DNA of 16,351 bases from an uncultured Chloroflexota bacterium (GCA_902795255.1 CADBKS010000048.1:1-16351); one strand, 5' to 3'; counted from the first letter of the stretch, positions 6,092 to 14,099 are shown. Notes: a model not told the origin generated them from the sequence alone. Numbers and translations: made by a program.

Positions 6092-7383
6092 TGGATGTAA
6101 AGATCGATCCCGGTCCGTTGCAGGGGAGCCTGCGCTCGATCGCTTCCAAATCCGAATTGCACCGGATGCTGATCTGCGCGGCTTTCGCGGATCGCCGGAC
6201 GGAAATACAGGCTTTCGGTTCAGCCTACGACGGGGAACATGCGCTTCCGGATGACATCCGGGCGACAGTGTCCTGTCTTGAAGCGCTCGGCGCTTCCGTG
6301 AAAATTGACAGCGGGTCGATGCTGGTCACGCCGGCCGGCCGTGGAAAGAAGACGGTCTCACCGTTGCTGGACTGCGGGGAGAGCGGATCGACGCTGCGCT
6401 TTCTGCTGCCTGTTGCCGCAGCTGCTGCGGAAAGTCCTGCTTTCACCGGACACGGGCGTCTGCCGGAACGCCCGATCAGCGGACTTGCGGCTGCCCTGAA
6501 AGCACACGGGATCTCCATGTCTTCGGAACGGCTGCCGTTCACGCTGTCCGGCAATCTTTCCGGCGGTGTTTTTGAGATCCCGGGGGATATCAGTTCTCAG
6601 TATCTGACCGGTTTGCTGCTGATGCTGCCGCTGCTGGGGAAACAGGCGGTGATCCGTCTGACGACGCCGCTGCGGTCGGCTGATTATATTGATATTACGA
6701 TGCAGGTTATGGCCTTTTTCGGCGTGGAAACGGAACGCTGTGCAAATGAATTCCGACTCTGCGAGCAGGTGCCCTACCGCAGCCCGGAGGTCTTGATGTC
6801 GGGCGGGGACTGGTCGAATATGGCCGCATTTCTGACTGCTTCGGCTTTGCGTCCGGACAGTGACGTGTTCTGTCAGTGCCTTGCTTCTTCTTCCAAACAG
6901 GGAGACCGCAGGATCCTTTACCGTCTTGAAAATTTTGGCGCAGAAGTGTATTCAGAAGGTTTTGCCGCCGGTGCCCGGCACGGCAGCCTGCATGGGACGC
7001 TGATCGATATCGACAGCACCCCTGACCTGCTGCCGGTTCTGTCGGTGATGGCCTGCGCTGCGAAAGGTCGCACGGTGTTTGGCAATGCAGGTCGGCTGCG
7101 TCTGAAGGAAAGCGACCGCATTGAATCTGCGGCCGAAATGATCCGCTCGCTGGGCGGAACCGCGGTGACAGAGCCCGATAAGCTGATCGTTTACGGCACC
7201 GGTTCCTTGCGCGGCGGAACGGTGGATGCGGCGAATGACCACCGGATCGTGATGGCGGCGTCGATTGCGGCCGGGATCTGCTCGGAACCGGTCATCATCC
7301 GCGGAGCGGAAGCGGTAAATAAGTCTTATCCGACGTTTTTCGAAGATTTTCGTTCGGTGAAAGGAGAAGTCTATGTCCTCTGA
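6091..7383 (+). CDS. aroA: 3-phosphoshikimate 1-carboxyvinyltransferase (EPSP synthase)
   Basis: Transfers the enolpyruvyl group from PEP to shikimate 3-phosphate, step 6 of the shikimate pathway. 430 residues. ATG 6091 is used because GGAGG (6081-6085) sits 5 bases upstream and the start overlaps the aroB stop (TAATG); a GTG at 6079 in frame lies before the binding site. Motifs: SKSELHR (19-25), DCGESGSTLRF (94-104) in place of the GN-type loop of the Escherichia coli enzyme, GHGRLPERP (120-128), GDISSQY (165-171), TPDLLP (310-315, Asp312 aligning with the catalytic base), RLKESDRI (337-344, Glu340) and NDHRIVMA (382-389). The glyphosate-response class cannot be settled by eye. The 3' end overlaps aroC by 11 bases. 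Confidence 0.96.
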   Translation: MDVKIDPGPLQGSLRSIASKSELHRMLICAAFADRRTEIQAFGSAYDGEHALPDDIRATVSCLEALGASVKIDSGSMLVTPAGRGKKTVSPLLDCGESGSTLRFLLPVAAAAAESPAFTGHGRLPERPISGLAAALKAHGISMSSERLPFTLSGNLSGGVFEIPGDISSQYLTGLLLMLPLLGKQAVIRLTTPLRSADYIDITMQVMAFFGVETERCANEFRLCEQVPYRSPEVLMSGGDWSNMAAFLTASALRPDSDVFCQCLASSSKQGDRRILYRLENFGAEVYSEGFAAGARHGSLHGTLIDIDSTPDLLPVLSVMACAAKGRTVFGNAGRLRLKESDRIESAAEMIRSLGGTAVTEPDKLIVYGTGSLRGGTVDAANDHRIVMAASIAAGICSEPVIIRGAEAVNKSYPTFFEDFRSVKGEVYVL

Positions 7384-8449
7384 ATTCGGAAGAAACCTGC
7401 GGGTCGGTATTTTCGGTGAGTCGCATGGTCCGGCAATCGGTGTGACAGTGAACGGGTTCCCCGCGGGGGAGCCGGTCGATTCGGAAAAACTGCAGCGTTT
7501 TCTTTCCCGAAGGGCTCCGGGCAGCAGTCCGCTGACGACTGCCCGGAAGGAAGCGGATCTGCCGGAATTTCTAAGCGGGATCCGGGACAATGTGCTGACC
7601 GGGGCCCCTTTTGCTGCCGTGATCTGCAATACCAACCAGCATTCGTCGGATTACAGCGGATTTACGGATACCCCGCGTCCGTCGCACGCGGATTTTACGG
7701 CATGGGCGAAATGGCACGGTGCCGCGGATATGCGGGGCAGCGGGCATTTTTCCGGCCGTCTGACAGCTCCGCTTTGTGTTGCCGGCGGGATCGCGCTGCA
7801 GATTCTGGAGCGGAAAAACGTTTTTGTCGGTGCCCATCTGGCTGCGGTCGGGGCGGCTGAAGATGAGCCGTTCCCGCTGTATCCGACAAAGGAGCTGTTT
7901 GATGCTGCTGCCGGGCGGACGCTGCCGGTGCTTGACAGCGAAAAGGGCGCCCTGATGGCTGAAGAGATCCGCAGCGCAGCTCAGAACGGCGATTCGGTCG
8001 GCGGGCTGATCGAGTGCGCCGCGGTCGGACTTCCTGCCGGACTGGGAGATCCGATGTTTGATGGTGTTGAGAGCCTGATCGCTTCCGTAATGTTCGGGAT
8101 CCCCGGCGTAAAAGGTGTTGAGTTCGGCTCCGGATTCGGATGTGTGCGGATGTGCGGTTCGGAGCATAATGATCCGTTTGTGATCCGAAATGGTGCGGTC
8201 TGTACGGAGACGAACCGTTCAGGCGGGATCCAGGGCGGGATCAGCAACGGAATGCCGCTGGTTTTCCGGGTCGCCATGAAGCCGACTGCTTCCATCGCAA
8301 AACAGCAGAAAACGGTCTCTCTTTCCCGAAAGGAACCGGCTGAGATCGAAATTCATGGCAGACATGACCCCTGTATTGCCGTTCGTGCGGTCCCGGTCGT
8401 TGAGGCTGCCGCAGCTTTGGTCCTGCTGGACCTGATTTTAGGAGTATAG
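7373..8449 (+). CDS. aroC: Chorismate synthase
   Basis: Converts EPSP to chorismate with reduced flavin as cofactor, the last common step of the pathway. 358 residues, normal length. AAGGAG precedes ATG 7373 within the end of aroA. Signature motifs: GESHG (15-19), PRPSHAD, DMRGSGHFSGRLTA, GSGFGC, ETNRSGGIQGGISNG and HDPCIAVRAVPVVEAAAA near the C-terminus. The flavin and substrate segments look complete. No flavin reductase is fused, so it would need an external supply of reduced FMN. The stop is two bases before the pheA start. Confidence 0.97.
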   Translation: MSSEFGRNLRVGIFGESHGPAIGVTVNGFPAGEPVDSEKLQRFLSRRAPGSSPLTTARKEADLPEFLSGIRDNVLTGAPFAAVICNTNQHSSDYSGFTDTPRPSHADFTAWAKWHGAADMRGSGHFSGRLTAPLCVAGGIALQILERKNVFVGAHLAAVGAAEDEPFPLYPTKELFDAAAGRTLPVLDSEKGALMAEEIRSAAQNGDSVGGLIECAAVGLPAGLGDPMFDGVESLIASVMFGIPGVKGVEFGSGFGCVRMCGSEHNDPFVIRNGAVCTETNRSGGIQGGISNGMPLVFRVAMKPTASIAKQQKTVSLSRKEPAEIEIHGRHDPCIAVRAVPVVEAAAALVLLDLILGV

Positions 8450-8451
8450 AT

Positions 8452-9591
8452 ATGGAACTGAGTGAGATCCGGGACCGGATCAATGAGATCGATGATGAAA
8501 TGCTGAAGCTGTTCCTGCAGCGGATGGGACTCAGTGAATCCGTCGCATCGTATAAAAAAGAACATGGTCTGCCGATCCTGAATATGGAGCGGGAGCGGGA
8601 GATCCTTGCGGACATGATGGCAAAGGGCGGGACGGAAAACGAGATCTATGTATACCGTTTTTTCAGTACGCTGATGGATCTTTCCAAGGCACGGCAGGGA
8701 GAACTTCTTTCCGGAAAAACGGAAGTCAGTGCTCTGGTCGAAAAGATGCTCTCCCGGGAGGAACCGGTCTTCCCGAAGAATGGGCTGATCGCCTGCCAGG
8801 GCGTAGAGGGCGGAAACTCTCAGGAAGCCTGCGACCGCCTGTTTCCCCGCGGTCAGATCCTTTATGTCAAAACTTTCGAAGCTGTATTTCAGGCCGTCCA
8901 GTCGGGACTCTGCAAATATGGCGTGGTTCCGATCGAAAACAGCTCAAACGGGTCCGTTCGTTCGGTCTATTCCCTGATGCAGAAGTATCATTTTTCGATC
9001 GTCCGCTCGACCCGGCAGTGGATCCATCATACGCTTCTGGTCAAGCCGGGCACGAAGCTTTCCGAAATCAAAACCGTGTATTCCCATCAGCAGGCGCTCG
9101 GGCAGTGCTCACGCTATCTGGATCAGATGAGCGGCGTACATATCGTTCCCTGCAGCAACACCGCCGCAGCTGCAAAGATGGTCGCCGAATCTCCGGACAG
9201 GACCTGCGCGGCGATCGCCTCAAAGCGCTGTGCCGAGCTTTACGGGCTGGAGGTGCTGAGAGAGGATGTTCAGGACAGTGATAACAACTACACCCGTTTC
9301 GTCTGTATCACCAGGGATCCGGTGATGTTCGAAGGTGCCAACCACATCAGCCTGATCGTTTCCTGTGCCCATAAACCCGGTGCACTGCATGAGATGCTAT
9401 CTAAGCCCGCTGCGTTCGGGATCAACCTGATCAAGCTGGAATCCTGTCCTGTGGCCGGGCGGAATTTCGAATTCGTATTCTTTGTGGAGCTGGAAGCTTC
9501 CGTAAAGGAACGGGGCGTCCTTTCCATGCTGGAGGATCTTGAACGGACCAATCAGGAAGTCTGGTTCCTCGGCAACTATGCGGAGGTCTGA
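8452..9591 (+). CDS. pheA: Bifunctional chorismate mutase / prephenate dehydratase (P-protein)
   Basis: Turns chorismate into prephenate and then phenylpyruvate, the phenylalanine branch; its mutase also feeds TyrA. 379 residues in three domains. The AroQ-type helical mutase is at about 1-88 (IRDRINEIDDEMLKLFLQRM). The dehydratase is at about 110-290, with GVEGGNSQEA (117-126), PIENSSNGSV (160-169) and the catalytic TRF (281-283). A C-terminal ACT domain begins at about 298, with GAL (310-312). Odd: the ACT phenylalanine-binding motif, usually ESRP, reads ESCP (330-333), so Arg is replaced by Cys332, encoded at 9445-9447; feedback by Phe may be altered. AGGAG lies 7 bases before ATG 8452. The mutase inside this protein appears to be the only one in the operon. 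Confidence 0.96.
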   Translation: MELSEIRDRINEIDDEMLKLFLQRMGLSESVASYKKEHGLPILNMEREREILADMMAKGGTENEIYVYRFFSTLMDLSKARQGELLSGKTEVSALVEKMLSREEPVFPKNGLIACQGVEGGNSQEACDRLFPRGQILYVKTFEAVFQAVQSGLCKYGVVPIENSSNGSVRSVYSLMQKYHFSIVRSTRQWIHHTLLVKPGTKLSEIKTVYSHQQALGQCSRYLDQMSGVHIVPCSNTAAAAKMVAESPDRTCAAIASKRCAELYGLEVLREDVQDSDNNYTRFVCITRDPVMFEGANHISLIVSCAHKPGALHEMLSKPAAFGINLIKLESCPVAGRNFEFVFFVELEASVKERGVLSMLEDLERTNQEVWFLGNYAEV

Positions 9592-9592
9592 G

Positions 9593-10837
9593 ATGGCGGG
9601 TCCGATTTACGGCCTGATCGGCGAAACACTGAAGCACAGTTGGTCCGTACCGATCCATCACCATCTCGGCTGTACGGATTACAGGCTTTATGAGCTGAAG
9701 CCTGAGATGCTGCCGGATTTCTTGCGGAATAATGAGATCGGCGGCCTGAACGTCACGATCCCTTATAAAAAGGCCGTGATCCCGTTCTGTTCTTCGCTGG
9801 ACCCTTATGCGGAAGCGATCGGCAGTGTCAATACGTTGGTCCCAGATGGAAACGGCGGCCTTTGCGGATACAATACGGATGCTTCGGGACTTTCCTATAT
9901 CGCGAAACGAACGGGGATTTGTTTCCGGAATTCCAAAGTAGTGATCCTCGGGTCCGGCGGCACGTCCCTGACTGCTCAGGCGGTCGCGAAAAGCGAAGGC
10001 GCCGCGGAGGTGACGGTCATCTCACGGAGCGGAGCGGATAATTATGAAAATATCTCCCGCCATTACGATGCGGATGTGCTGATCAATACTACGCCCGTCG
10101 GGATGTACCCGCATAACGGCAATTGTCTGGTCGATCTGAATCGATTTTCCGGTCTCCGCGGGGTACTGGATGTGATCTATAATCCCCTGCGGACCGCGCT
10201 GCTGATGCAGGCGGAATCTCTCGGGATCCCATGCAGCTGCGGTTTGCCGATGCTGGTGGCCCAGGCTGTCCGGGCTGAGGAGAAATTCTTCGGAAAACCG
10301 ATCGCGGACAGCCGGATCGAGGAGATCACATCCGGTCTGAAACGGGAGATGACAAATATTGTCCTGATCGGTATGCCCGGAAGCGGGAAAAGCACGGTCG
10401 GGAAGATCCTTGCAGCCATGAGCGGACGGGACCTGATCGACACCGATGCGGAGATCGTCCGCAGCGCAGGATGTCCGATCCCGGAGATCTTCAGGACGCA
10501 GGGGGAAGCGGCTTTCCGGACTATCGAAAGCGAACAGGTCCGGCGTGCCGGCATGGAGAGCGGGAAGATCATTATCACCGGCGGCGGTGCGGTCACCCGC
10601 GAAGAAAATTACGCCCCGCTGCATCAGAACGGGCGAATCTATGAGCTCGACCGGGCTCTGGATCAGCTGCCGATCGAAGGACGCCCGATCTCGCAGCGGA
10701 CTTCCGCGGAAGAGCTTTATCGGCAGCGGGCCCCGTTGTATCAGGCCTTTCGGGATGTCCGGATCGTCAATGACGGCAGCCCGGAGGATGCCGCTGAAAA
10801 AATATGGAGGGATCACTGTGAAAATTCTGGTAATTAA
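9593..10837 (+). CDS. aroE: Shikimate dehydrogenase-shikimate kinase fusion
   Basis: One 414-residue chain carries two consecutive shikimate-pathway steps, steps 4 and 5. AroE is at about 1-248: substrate loop HSWSVP (15-20), NVTIPYK (53-59, Lys59 catalytic), SVNT (78-81), YNTD (93-96, Asp96), nucleotide loop GSGGT (120-124), NTTPVGM (165-171). AroK is at about 252-414: Walker A GMPGSGKST (260-268), IDTD (282-285), GEAAFRTIE (304-312), ITGGGAVT (328-335) and lid EGRPIS (362-367). GGAGG lies 6 bases before ATG 9593, which is one base after the pheA stop; an in-frame ATG at 9539 is internal to pheA and unsupported. No stop or frameshift lies between the domains. The 3' end overlaps aroQ by 20 bases. 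Confidence 0.94.
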   Translation: MAGPIYGLIGETLKHSWSVPIHHHLGCTDYRLYELKPEMLPDFLRNNEIGGLNVTIPYKKAVIPFCSSLDPYAEAIGSVNTLVPDGNGGLCGYNTDASGLSYIAKRTGICFRNSKVVILGSGGTSLTAQAVAKSEGAAEVTVISRSGADNYENISRHYDADVLINTTPVGMYPHNGNCLVDLNRFSGLRGVLDVIYNPLRTALLMQAESLGIPCSCGLPMLVAQAVRAEEKFFGKPIADSRIEEITSGLKREMTNIVLIGMPGSGKSTVGKILAAMSGRDLIDTDAEIVRSAGCPIPEIFRTQGEAAFRTIESEQVRRAGMESGKIIITGGGAVTREENYAPLHQNGRIYELDRALDQLPIEGRPISQRTSAEELYRQRAPLYQAFRDVRIVNDGSPEDAAEKIWRDHCENSGN

Positions 10838-11258
10838 TGGTCCGAATATGAATCTGCTGGGTCTTCGTGAACCGGATATTTACGGCAGACGGACTTATGC
10901 GGATCTTGTTGCCGTTCTGCAGCAGCGCGCGGATGAATTGGGCGTGGAGATCAGCTTCGTTCAGTCGAACCATGAAGGCGATCTGGTGGATGCGATCCAG
11001 TCGGCATATCCCGATACGGACGGGATCATCATCAATCCCGCTGCCTATACCCATACATCGGTCGCCATCCTTGATGCCGTCAAGGCTGTGGCGATCCCGA
11101 CAGTGGAGGTCCATATGTCGGATGTGAAATCGCGCGATGATTTCCGGCAGGTTTCCTATATCCGGCAGGCGTGTATTGCAACTTTCATGGGCAAGGGGTT
11201 CGGTTCCTATCTGGAAGCGCTGGACCTGCTCGTGAGCGGACGTACGCCCAAAGCATAA
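10818..11258 (+). CDS. aroQ: Type II 3-dehydroquinate dehydratase
   Basis: Dehydrates 3-dehydroquinate to 3-dehydroshikimate, step 3 of the pathway. 146 residues, the normal size of the small dodecameric type II enzyme. GTG 10818 is the start: GGAGG (10806-10810) lies 7 bases upstream and MKILVINGPNMNLLG matches the family N-terminus. Motifs: NGPNMNLLG (7-15), REPDIYG with catalytic Tyr22, QSNHEGDLVDAIQ (49-61), NPAAYTHTSVA (73-83) and EVHMSD (97-102) with catalytic His99; the last is more often EVHxSN. It is the last gene of the operon and completes the set of shikimate steps. Confidence 0.96.
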   Translation: MKILVINGPNMNLLGLREPDIYGRRTYADLVAVLQQRADELGVEISFVQSNHEGDLVDAIQSAYPDTDGIIINPAAYTHTSVAILDAVKAVAIPTVEVHMSDVKSRDDFRQVSYIRQACIATFMGKGFGSYLEALDLLVSGRTPKA

Positions 11259-11346
11259 GGCAAATCAACACGGATGATAACGCCTGCTGCTGTCTTGCGG
11301 CAGTGATGATTTCATACGGTTTGTCACATGAATTTTATGTGAAAAT
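11259..11346. other. Intergenic stretch after aroQ
   Basis: No gene is supported here. A minor inverted repeat, TCACAT/ATGTGA (11324-11329 with 11337-11342), is visible; it could be a weak hairpin before the main terminator. Confidence 0.4.
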
Positions 11347-11384
11347 AATACGCAATACCTGACATTTGTCAGGTATTGCGTATT
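11347..11384. terminator. Perfect 18-bp inverted repeat, probable terminator of the aromatic operon
   Basis: AATACGCAATACCTGACA (11347-11364) and its exact complement (11367-11384) are separated by two bases. The trailing TATTGTCTT is only a weak U-tract, so termination is likely but may be imperfect. The repeat sits between the aromatic operon and the transporter promoter. Confidence 0.6.
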
Positions 11385-11393
11385 GTCTTAAAC

Positions 11394-11434
11394 TGATACA
11401 ATTATAAAGTTGATTAAGCCGTAAACGTTTACGG
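11394..11434 (+). promoter_or_regulatory. Transporter promoter with LacI-family-type operator
   Basis: An extended -10 box TGATACAAT (11394-11402) predicts transcription from about 11409; no good -35 is present. Just downstream, CCGTAAACGTTTACGG (11419-11434) is a perfect 16-bp palindrome with a central CG, the classical form of LacI/GalR-family operators such as those of PurR and RbsR. A repressor here would block elongation and release on sugar binding. No regulator gene lies in the window. Confidence 0.65.
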
Positions 11435-11463
11435 TTGAAACAGATTTTCACATGGAGAAAAAA

Positions 11464-12405
11464 ATGAAGAAGAGTGTTGTTTTGTTGGTCGTCCTTCTTG
11501 CGCTGGCCATGGTTTGTGTTGCCGGTGCGCAGGATACGTTCAAGATCGGTTATGCCTGCAATAACTTCAATGACACGTTCCAGACTGTTATTGAAGGATA
11601 TGCCGAACAGTTCGCGAAAGACAACGGCATTGAATTCGTCTATGCTGATGGCCGCGACGATGAAATGAAACAGATGAGCGACATCGAAAACTTCATCGCC
11701 GATGGCGTTGACGCTCTGGTTGTCGTCGCTGTCAACCCGCAGGGTGTTGATCCGATCATCGACAAGGCTGCCGAAGCCGGTATTCCGCTTGTTTTCGTCA
11801 ACCGCAACCCGTTCTCTGCCGATGACGGTTCCGATATTCCGGATGGCGTTTACTATGTCGGTTCCAACGAAATCGATGCCGGTATGTACCAGGCTCAGTA
11901 TGTTGCTGAAAAAGTCGGTGCCGATGCCGAATGCGGTTATGTCATTCTGATGGGCCAGCTGTCCAACACTGCTACCCCGCTGCGCACTGAAGGCAACAAG
12001 AAAGTCTTCGATGAACTCGCCGGCTACAAGTTCCTTGCGGAACAGACCGGTAACTGGCAGCGCGACCAGGGTATGTCCATCACCGAAAACTGGATCACCA
12101 CCTACGGTGATGAACTCTGCGCCGTCATGGCCAACAACGATGAAATGGCTCTGGGTGCTGTTGAAGCTCTTGAAGCTGCCGGCATGAAAGACAAAGTCGT
12201 CGTCGCCGGTGTTGACCTCATCGATGATGCTGTTGTCGCGATCGAAGAAGGCCGCCTTGACTGCTCCGTGAAGCAGGATGGCAAGGGCCAGGGTGAAGGC
12301 GCCATGGGTGTTGCTCTTGCAGCGCTGAAGGGTGAAGAAGTTGAAAAACTGACCGTCGTCCCGTTCGTTCCTGTCAGCATTGAAAATGTTGAAGAATACA
12401 AATAA
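11464..12405 (+). CDS. Periplasmic sugar-binding protein of an ABC importer (RbsB/MglB/inositol type)
   Basis: Captures a sugar or polyol outside the membrane and delivers it to the permease encoded downstream. 313 residues. ATG 11464 is preferred: GGAGA lies 6 bases upstream, and an in-frame ATG at 11452 precedes the binding site. Residues 1-22 form a Sec signal peptide (KK, then a hydrophobic core, ending VAGA before QDTFKIGY). No lipobox is seen because the Cys at 18 lacks the right context, so a soluble periplasmic protein is expected. The mature part is a type 1 periplasmic binding fold: IGYACNNFNDTF near the N-terminus, VVVVAVNPQG-like and FVNRNPF strands, and the hinge-region motif MANNDEMALGAVEALEAAG. 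Codon use is biased, with Glu almost always GAA, as in highly expressed genes. The substrate is not certain; inositol is suggested by the downstream dehydrogenase, and a hexose is possible. Confidence 0.93.
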   Translation: MKKSVVLLVVLLALAMVCVAGAQDTFKIGYACNNFNDTFQTVIEGYAEQFAKDNGIEFVYADGRDDEMKQMSDIENFIADGVDALVVVAVNPQGVDPIIDKAAEAGIPLVFVNRNPFSADDGSDIPDGVYYVGSNEIDAGMYQAQYVAEKVGADAECGYVILMGQLSNTATPLRTEGNKKVFDELAGYKFLAEQTGNWQRDQGMSITENWITTYGDELCAVMANNDEMALGAVEALEAAGMKDKVVVAGVDLIDDAVVAIEEGRLDCSVKQDGKGQGEGAMGVALAALKGEEVEKLTVVPFVPVSIENVEEYK

Positions 12406-12421
12406 GTCTGAATGATTCATG

Positions 12422-12446
12422 GAGGGGGGAGTATCACTCCCCCCTC
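12422..12446 (+). other. Strong G-rich intercistronic hairpin after the binding-protein gene
   Basis: An 11-bp perfect stem (12422-12432 with 12436-12446) with a 3-base loop follows the stop by 16 bases. No U-tract follows, so a full terminator is unlikely. It probably protects the 3' end of the binding-protein mRNA and lets that gene be expressed above the ATPase and permease, as is common in such importers. Confidence 0.65.
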
Positions 12447-12472
12447 TGCTGTTGTAAAAAGGCCCGGAAATA

Positions 12473-12535
12473 AGGAACGGGAGATCGGAAGCAGGAAAAA
12501 TTCCGGAAAAAGTATGTTTCCTGTTTCCCGTTCCT
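12473..12535 (+). other. Second, long imperfect hairpin before the ATPase gene
   Basis: AGGAACGGGA (12473-12482) pairs with TCCCGTTCCT (12526-12535), and inner CAGGAAA (12492-12498) pairs with TTTCCTG (12517-12523). The loop holds TTCCGGAA, itself self-complementary. It lies 35 bases before the ATPase start and may add to the expression step-down or to mRNA processing. Confidence 0.5.
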
Positions 12536-12570
12536 GATTTCTGAACAGGATAATGACATTTGGAGGGCAA

Positions 12571-14082
12571 ATGGATAATGATCAATATTTACTGCGAATG
12601 GTAAACGTTGAGAAGACGTTCCCGGGTGTCAGAGCATTAAAGGGTGTTAACCTGAATGTAAAAAGGGGCGAAGTCCATGCACTGGTCGGTGAGAACGGTG
12701 CGGGTAAATCGACCCTGATGAAATGCCTGATCGGGATCCAGCCGGTGACTTCCGGGGAGATCATTTTTGACGGCAGATCCATTTCAAAGTACAACACTGC
12801 TGATGCGCTGAACATGGGGATCTCAATGATCCATCAGGAGTTGTCTCCGGTCGCCTATCGGCCGATCATGGAGAACATCTGGCTGGGACGCGAACCGGTG
12901 AACCGTTTTGGTCTGGTGGACCATCAGAAGATGTATGAAGACAGCAAAGCGGTCCTGAAACAGATCGATCTGGATATTGACCCGAAAACACTGATGGCCG
13001 GGCTGACCGTTGCACAGATGCAGATGGTCGAGATCGCAAAGGCGGTTTCTTACAATGCGAAGTTGATCATCATGGATGAACCTTCATCCTCTCTGACGGA
13101 ACGCGAGGAACAGCAGCTCTTCACGATCATCCGCCGTCTGAAAGCGGAAGGCCGCTCGATCATTTATATCTCCCACCGTCTGGCAGAGATTTTCGAAGTG
13201 GCTGATACAGTGACAGTTTTCCGTGACGGGACAAATGTCGGTGAGGCTGAAGTCAAGGATATTACGACGGAACAGTTGATCGCGATGATGGTCGGCCGAC
13301 CGATGGATGATCTTTTCCCGAAGATCGATACCGATAAGGAAGGCGTGGTCCTTGAGGTCAAGGGGCTTTCCCATCATAAGTATTTCAAAAATGTTTCCTT
13401 CCAGGTCCGCAAAGGTGAGATCCTCGGGTTTGCCGGGCTGGTCGGTGCCGGCCGTACGGAAGTGATGGAAACCATCTTCGGTATCCGTCCGCATACGGAA
13501 GGGCAGATCTATCTGCACGGGAAGCCGGTTGAGATCCATAACCCCGGTGAAGCGATCAACATGGGGATCTCATTCCTGACGGAAGACCGCCGCGGTACCG
13601 GGATCTTTCCGCTGCTTTCCATCGACACAAACATCGCCATTCCGAACTATGATAAATATCTGACACGGCTCGGTCTGGTGGACCAGAAGGCTGTTGATGA
13701 AGCCTGTGCAAAATATGTTGAAGCGATTTCGATCAAGACCCCAAGCCTGAAGCAGAAGATCATGAATCTTTCCGGCGGAAACCAGCAGAAAGTCCTGCTG
13801 GCGCGCTGGCTGATGACCGAACCGGATGTGCTGATCCTGGATGAACCGACCCGCGGTATTGATGTCGGCGCGAAAGCGGAGATCTATCAGCTGATGAGCG
13901 AGCTCGCAGATCAGGGCAAGTGCATCATCATGGTCTCTTCCGAGCTTCCGGAAGTGATCGGCATGAGCGACCGGATCGTTGTTATGCATGAGGGAAAGAT
14001 CACGGGTATTCTCGAAAACGGCCCTGATGTTACACAGGAAGTACTGATGCGCTACGCAACCGGTACGGATGATGATTTTTAG
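12571..14082 (+). CDS. Sugar ABC transporter ATPase with two fused nucleotide-binding domains (RbsA/MglA type)
   Basis: Drives sugar import by ATP hydrolysis at the inner membrane face. 503 residues, typical of the family. Start ATG 12571 follows GGAGGG by 3 bases; an in-frame ATG at 12553 has a poorly placed site. Domain 1 (about 5-240): Walker A GENGAGKST (40-48), Walker B LIIMDEPSSSL, switch-region ISHR; its signature is degenerate (LTVAQMQMVEIAKA). Domain 2 (about 260-500): Walker A-like GLVGAGRTE (289-297) with Arg295 in the lysine position, a proper signature LSGGNQQKV (400-408) and Walker B LILDEPTRGID (421-431). The degenerate second P-loop is normal for this family. It is separated from the binding-protein gene by 165 bases of structured RNA and from the permease by 17. 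Confidence 0.95.
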   Translation: MDNDQYLLRMVNVEKTFPGVRALKGVNLNVKRGEVHALVGENGAGKSTLMKCLIGIQPVTSGEIIFDGRSISKYNTADALNMGISMIHQELSPVAYRPIMENIWLGREPVNRFGLVDHQKMYEDSKAVLKQIDLDIDPKTLMAGLTVAQMQMVEIAKAVSYNAKLIIMDEPSSSLTEREEQQLFTIIRRLKAEGRSIIYISHRLAEIFEVADTVTVFRDGTNVGEAEVKDITTEQLIAMMVGRPMDDLFPKIDTDKEGVVLEVKGLSHHKYFKNVSFQVRKGEILGFAGLVGAGRTEVMETIFGIRPHTEGQIYLHGKPVEIHNPGEAINMGISFLTEDRRGTGIFPLLSIDTNIAIPNYDKYLTRLGLVDQKAVDEACAKYVEAISIKTPSLKQKIMNLSGGNQQKVLLARWLMTEPDVLILDEPTRGIDVGAKAEIYQLMSELADQGKCIIMVSSELPEVIGMSDRIVVMHEGKITGILENGPDVTQEVLMRYATGTDDDF

Positions 14083-14099
14083 ACAGACAGAGGTAGAAG

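Noticed and set aside
11324..11342. TCACAT/ATGTGA inverted repeat as a CRP site
   Set aside because: The half-sites are in the wrong orientation for TGTGA-N6-TCACA, and the repeat lies upstream of a terminator-like stem, not at a promoter.
11335..12585. A 416-codon open frame on the minus strand over the binding-protein gene
   Set aside because: It is a shadow of the strongly biased codon use of the binding-protein gene, which has a signal peptide and family motifs in the plus frame.
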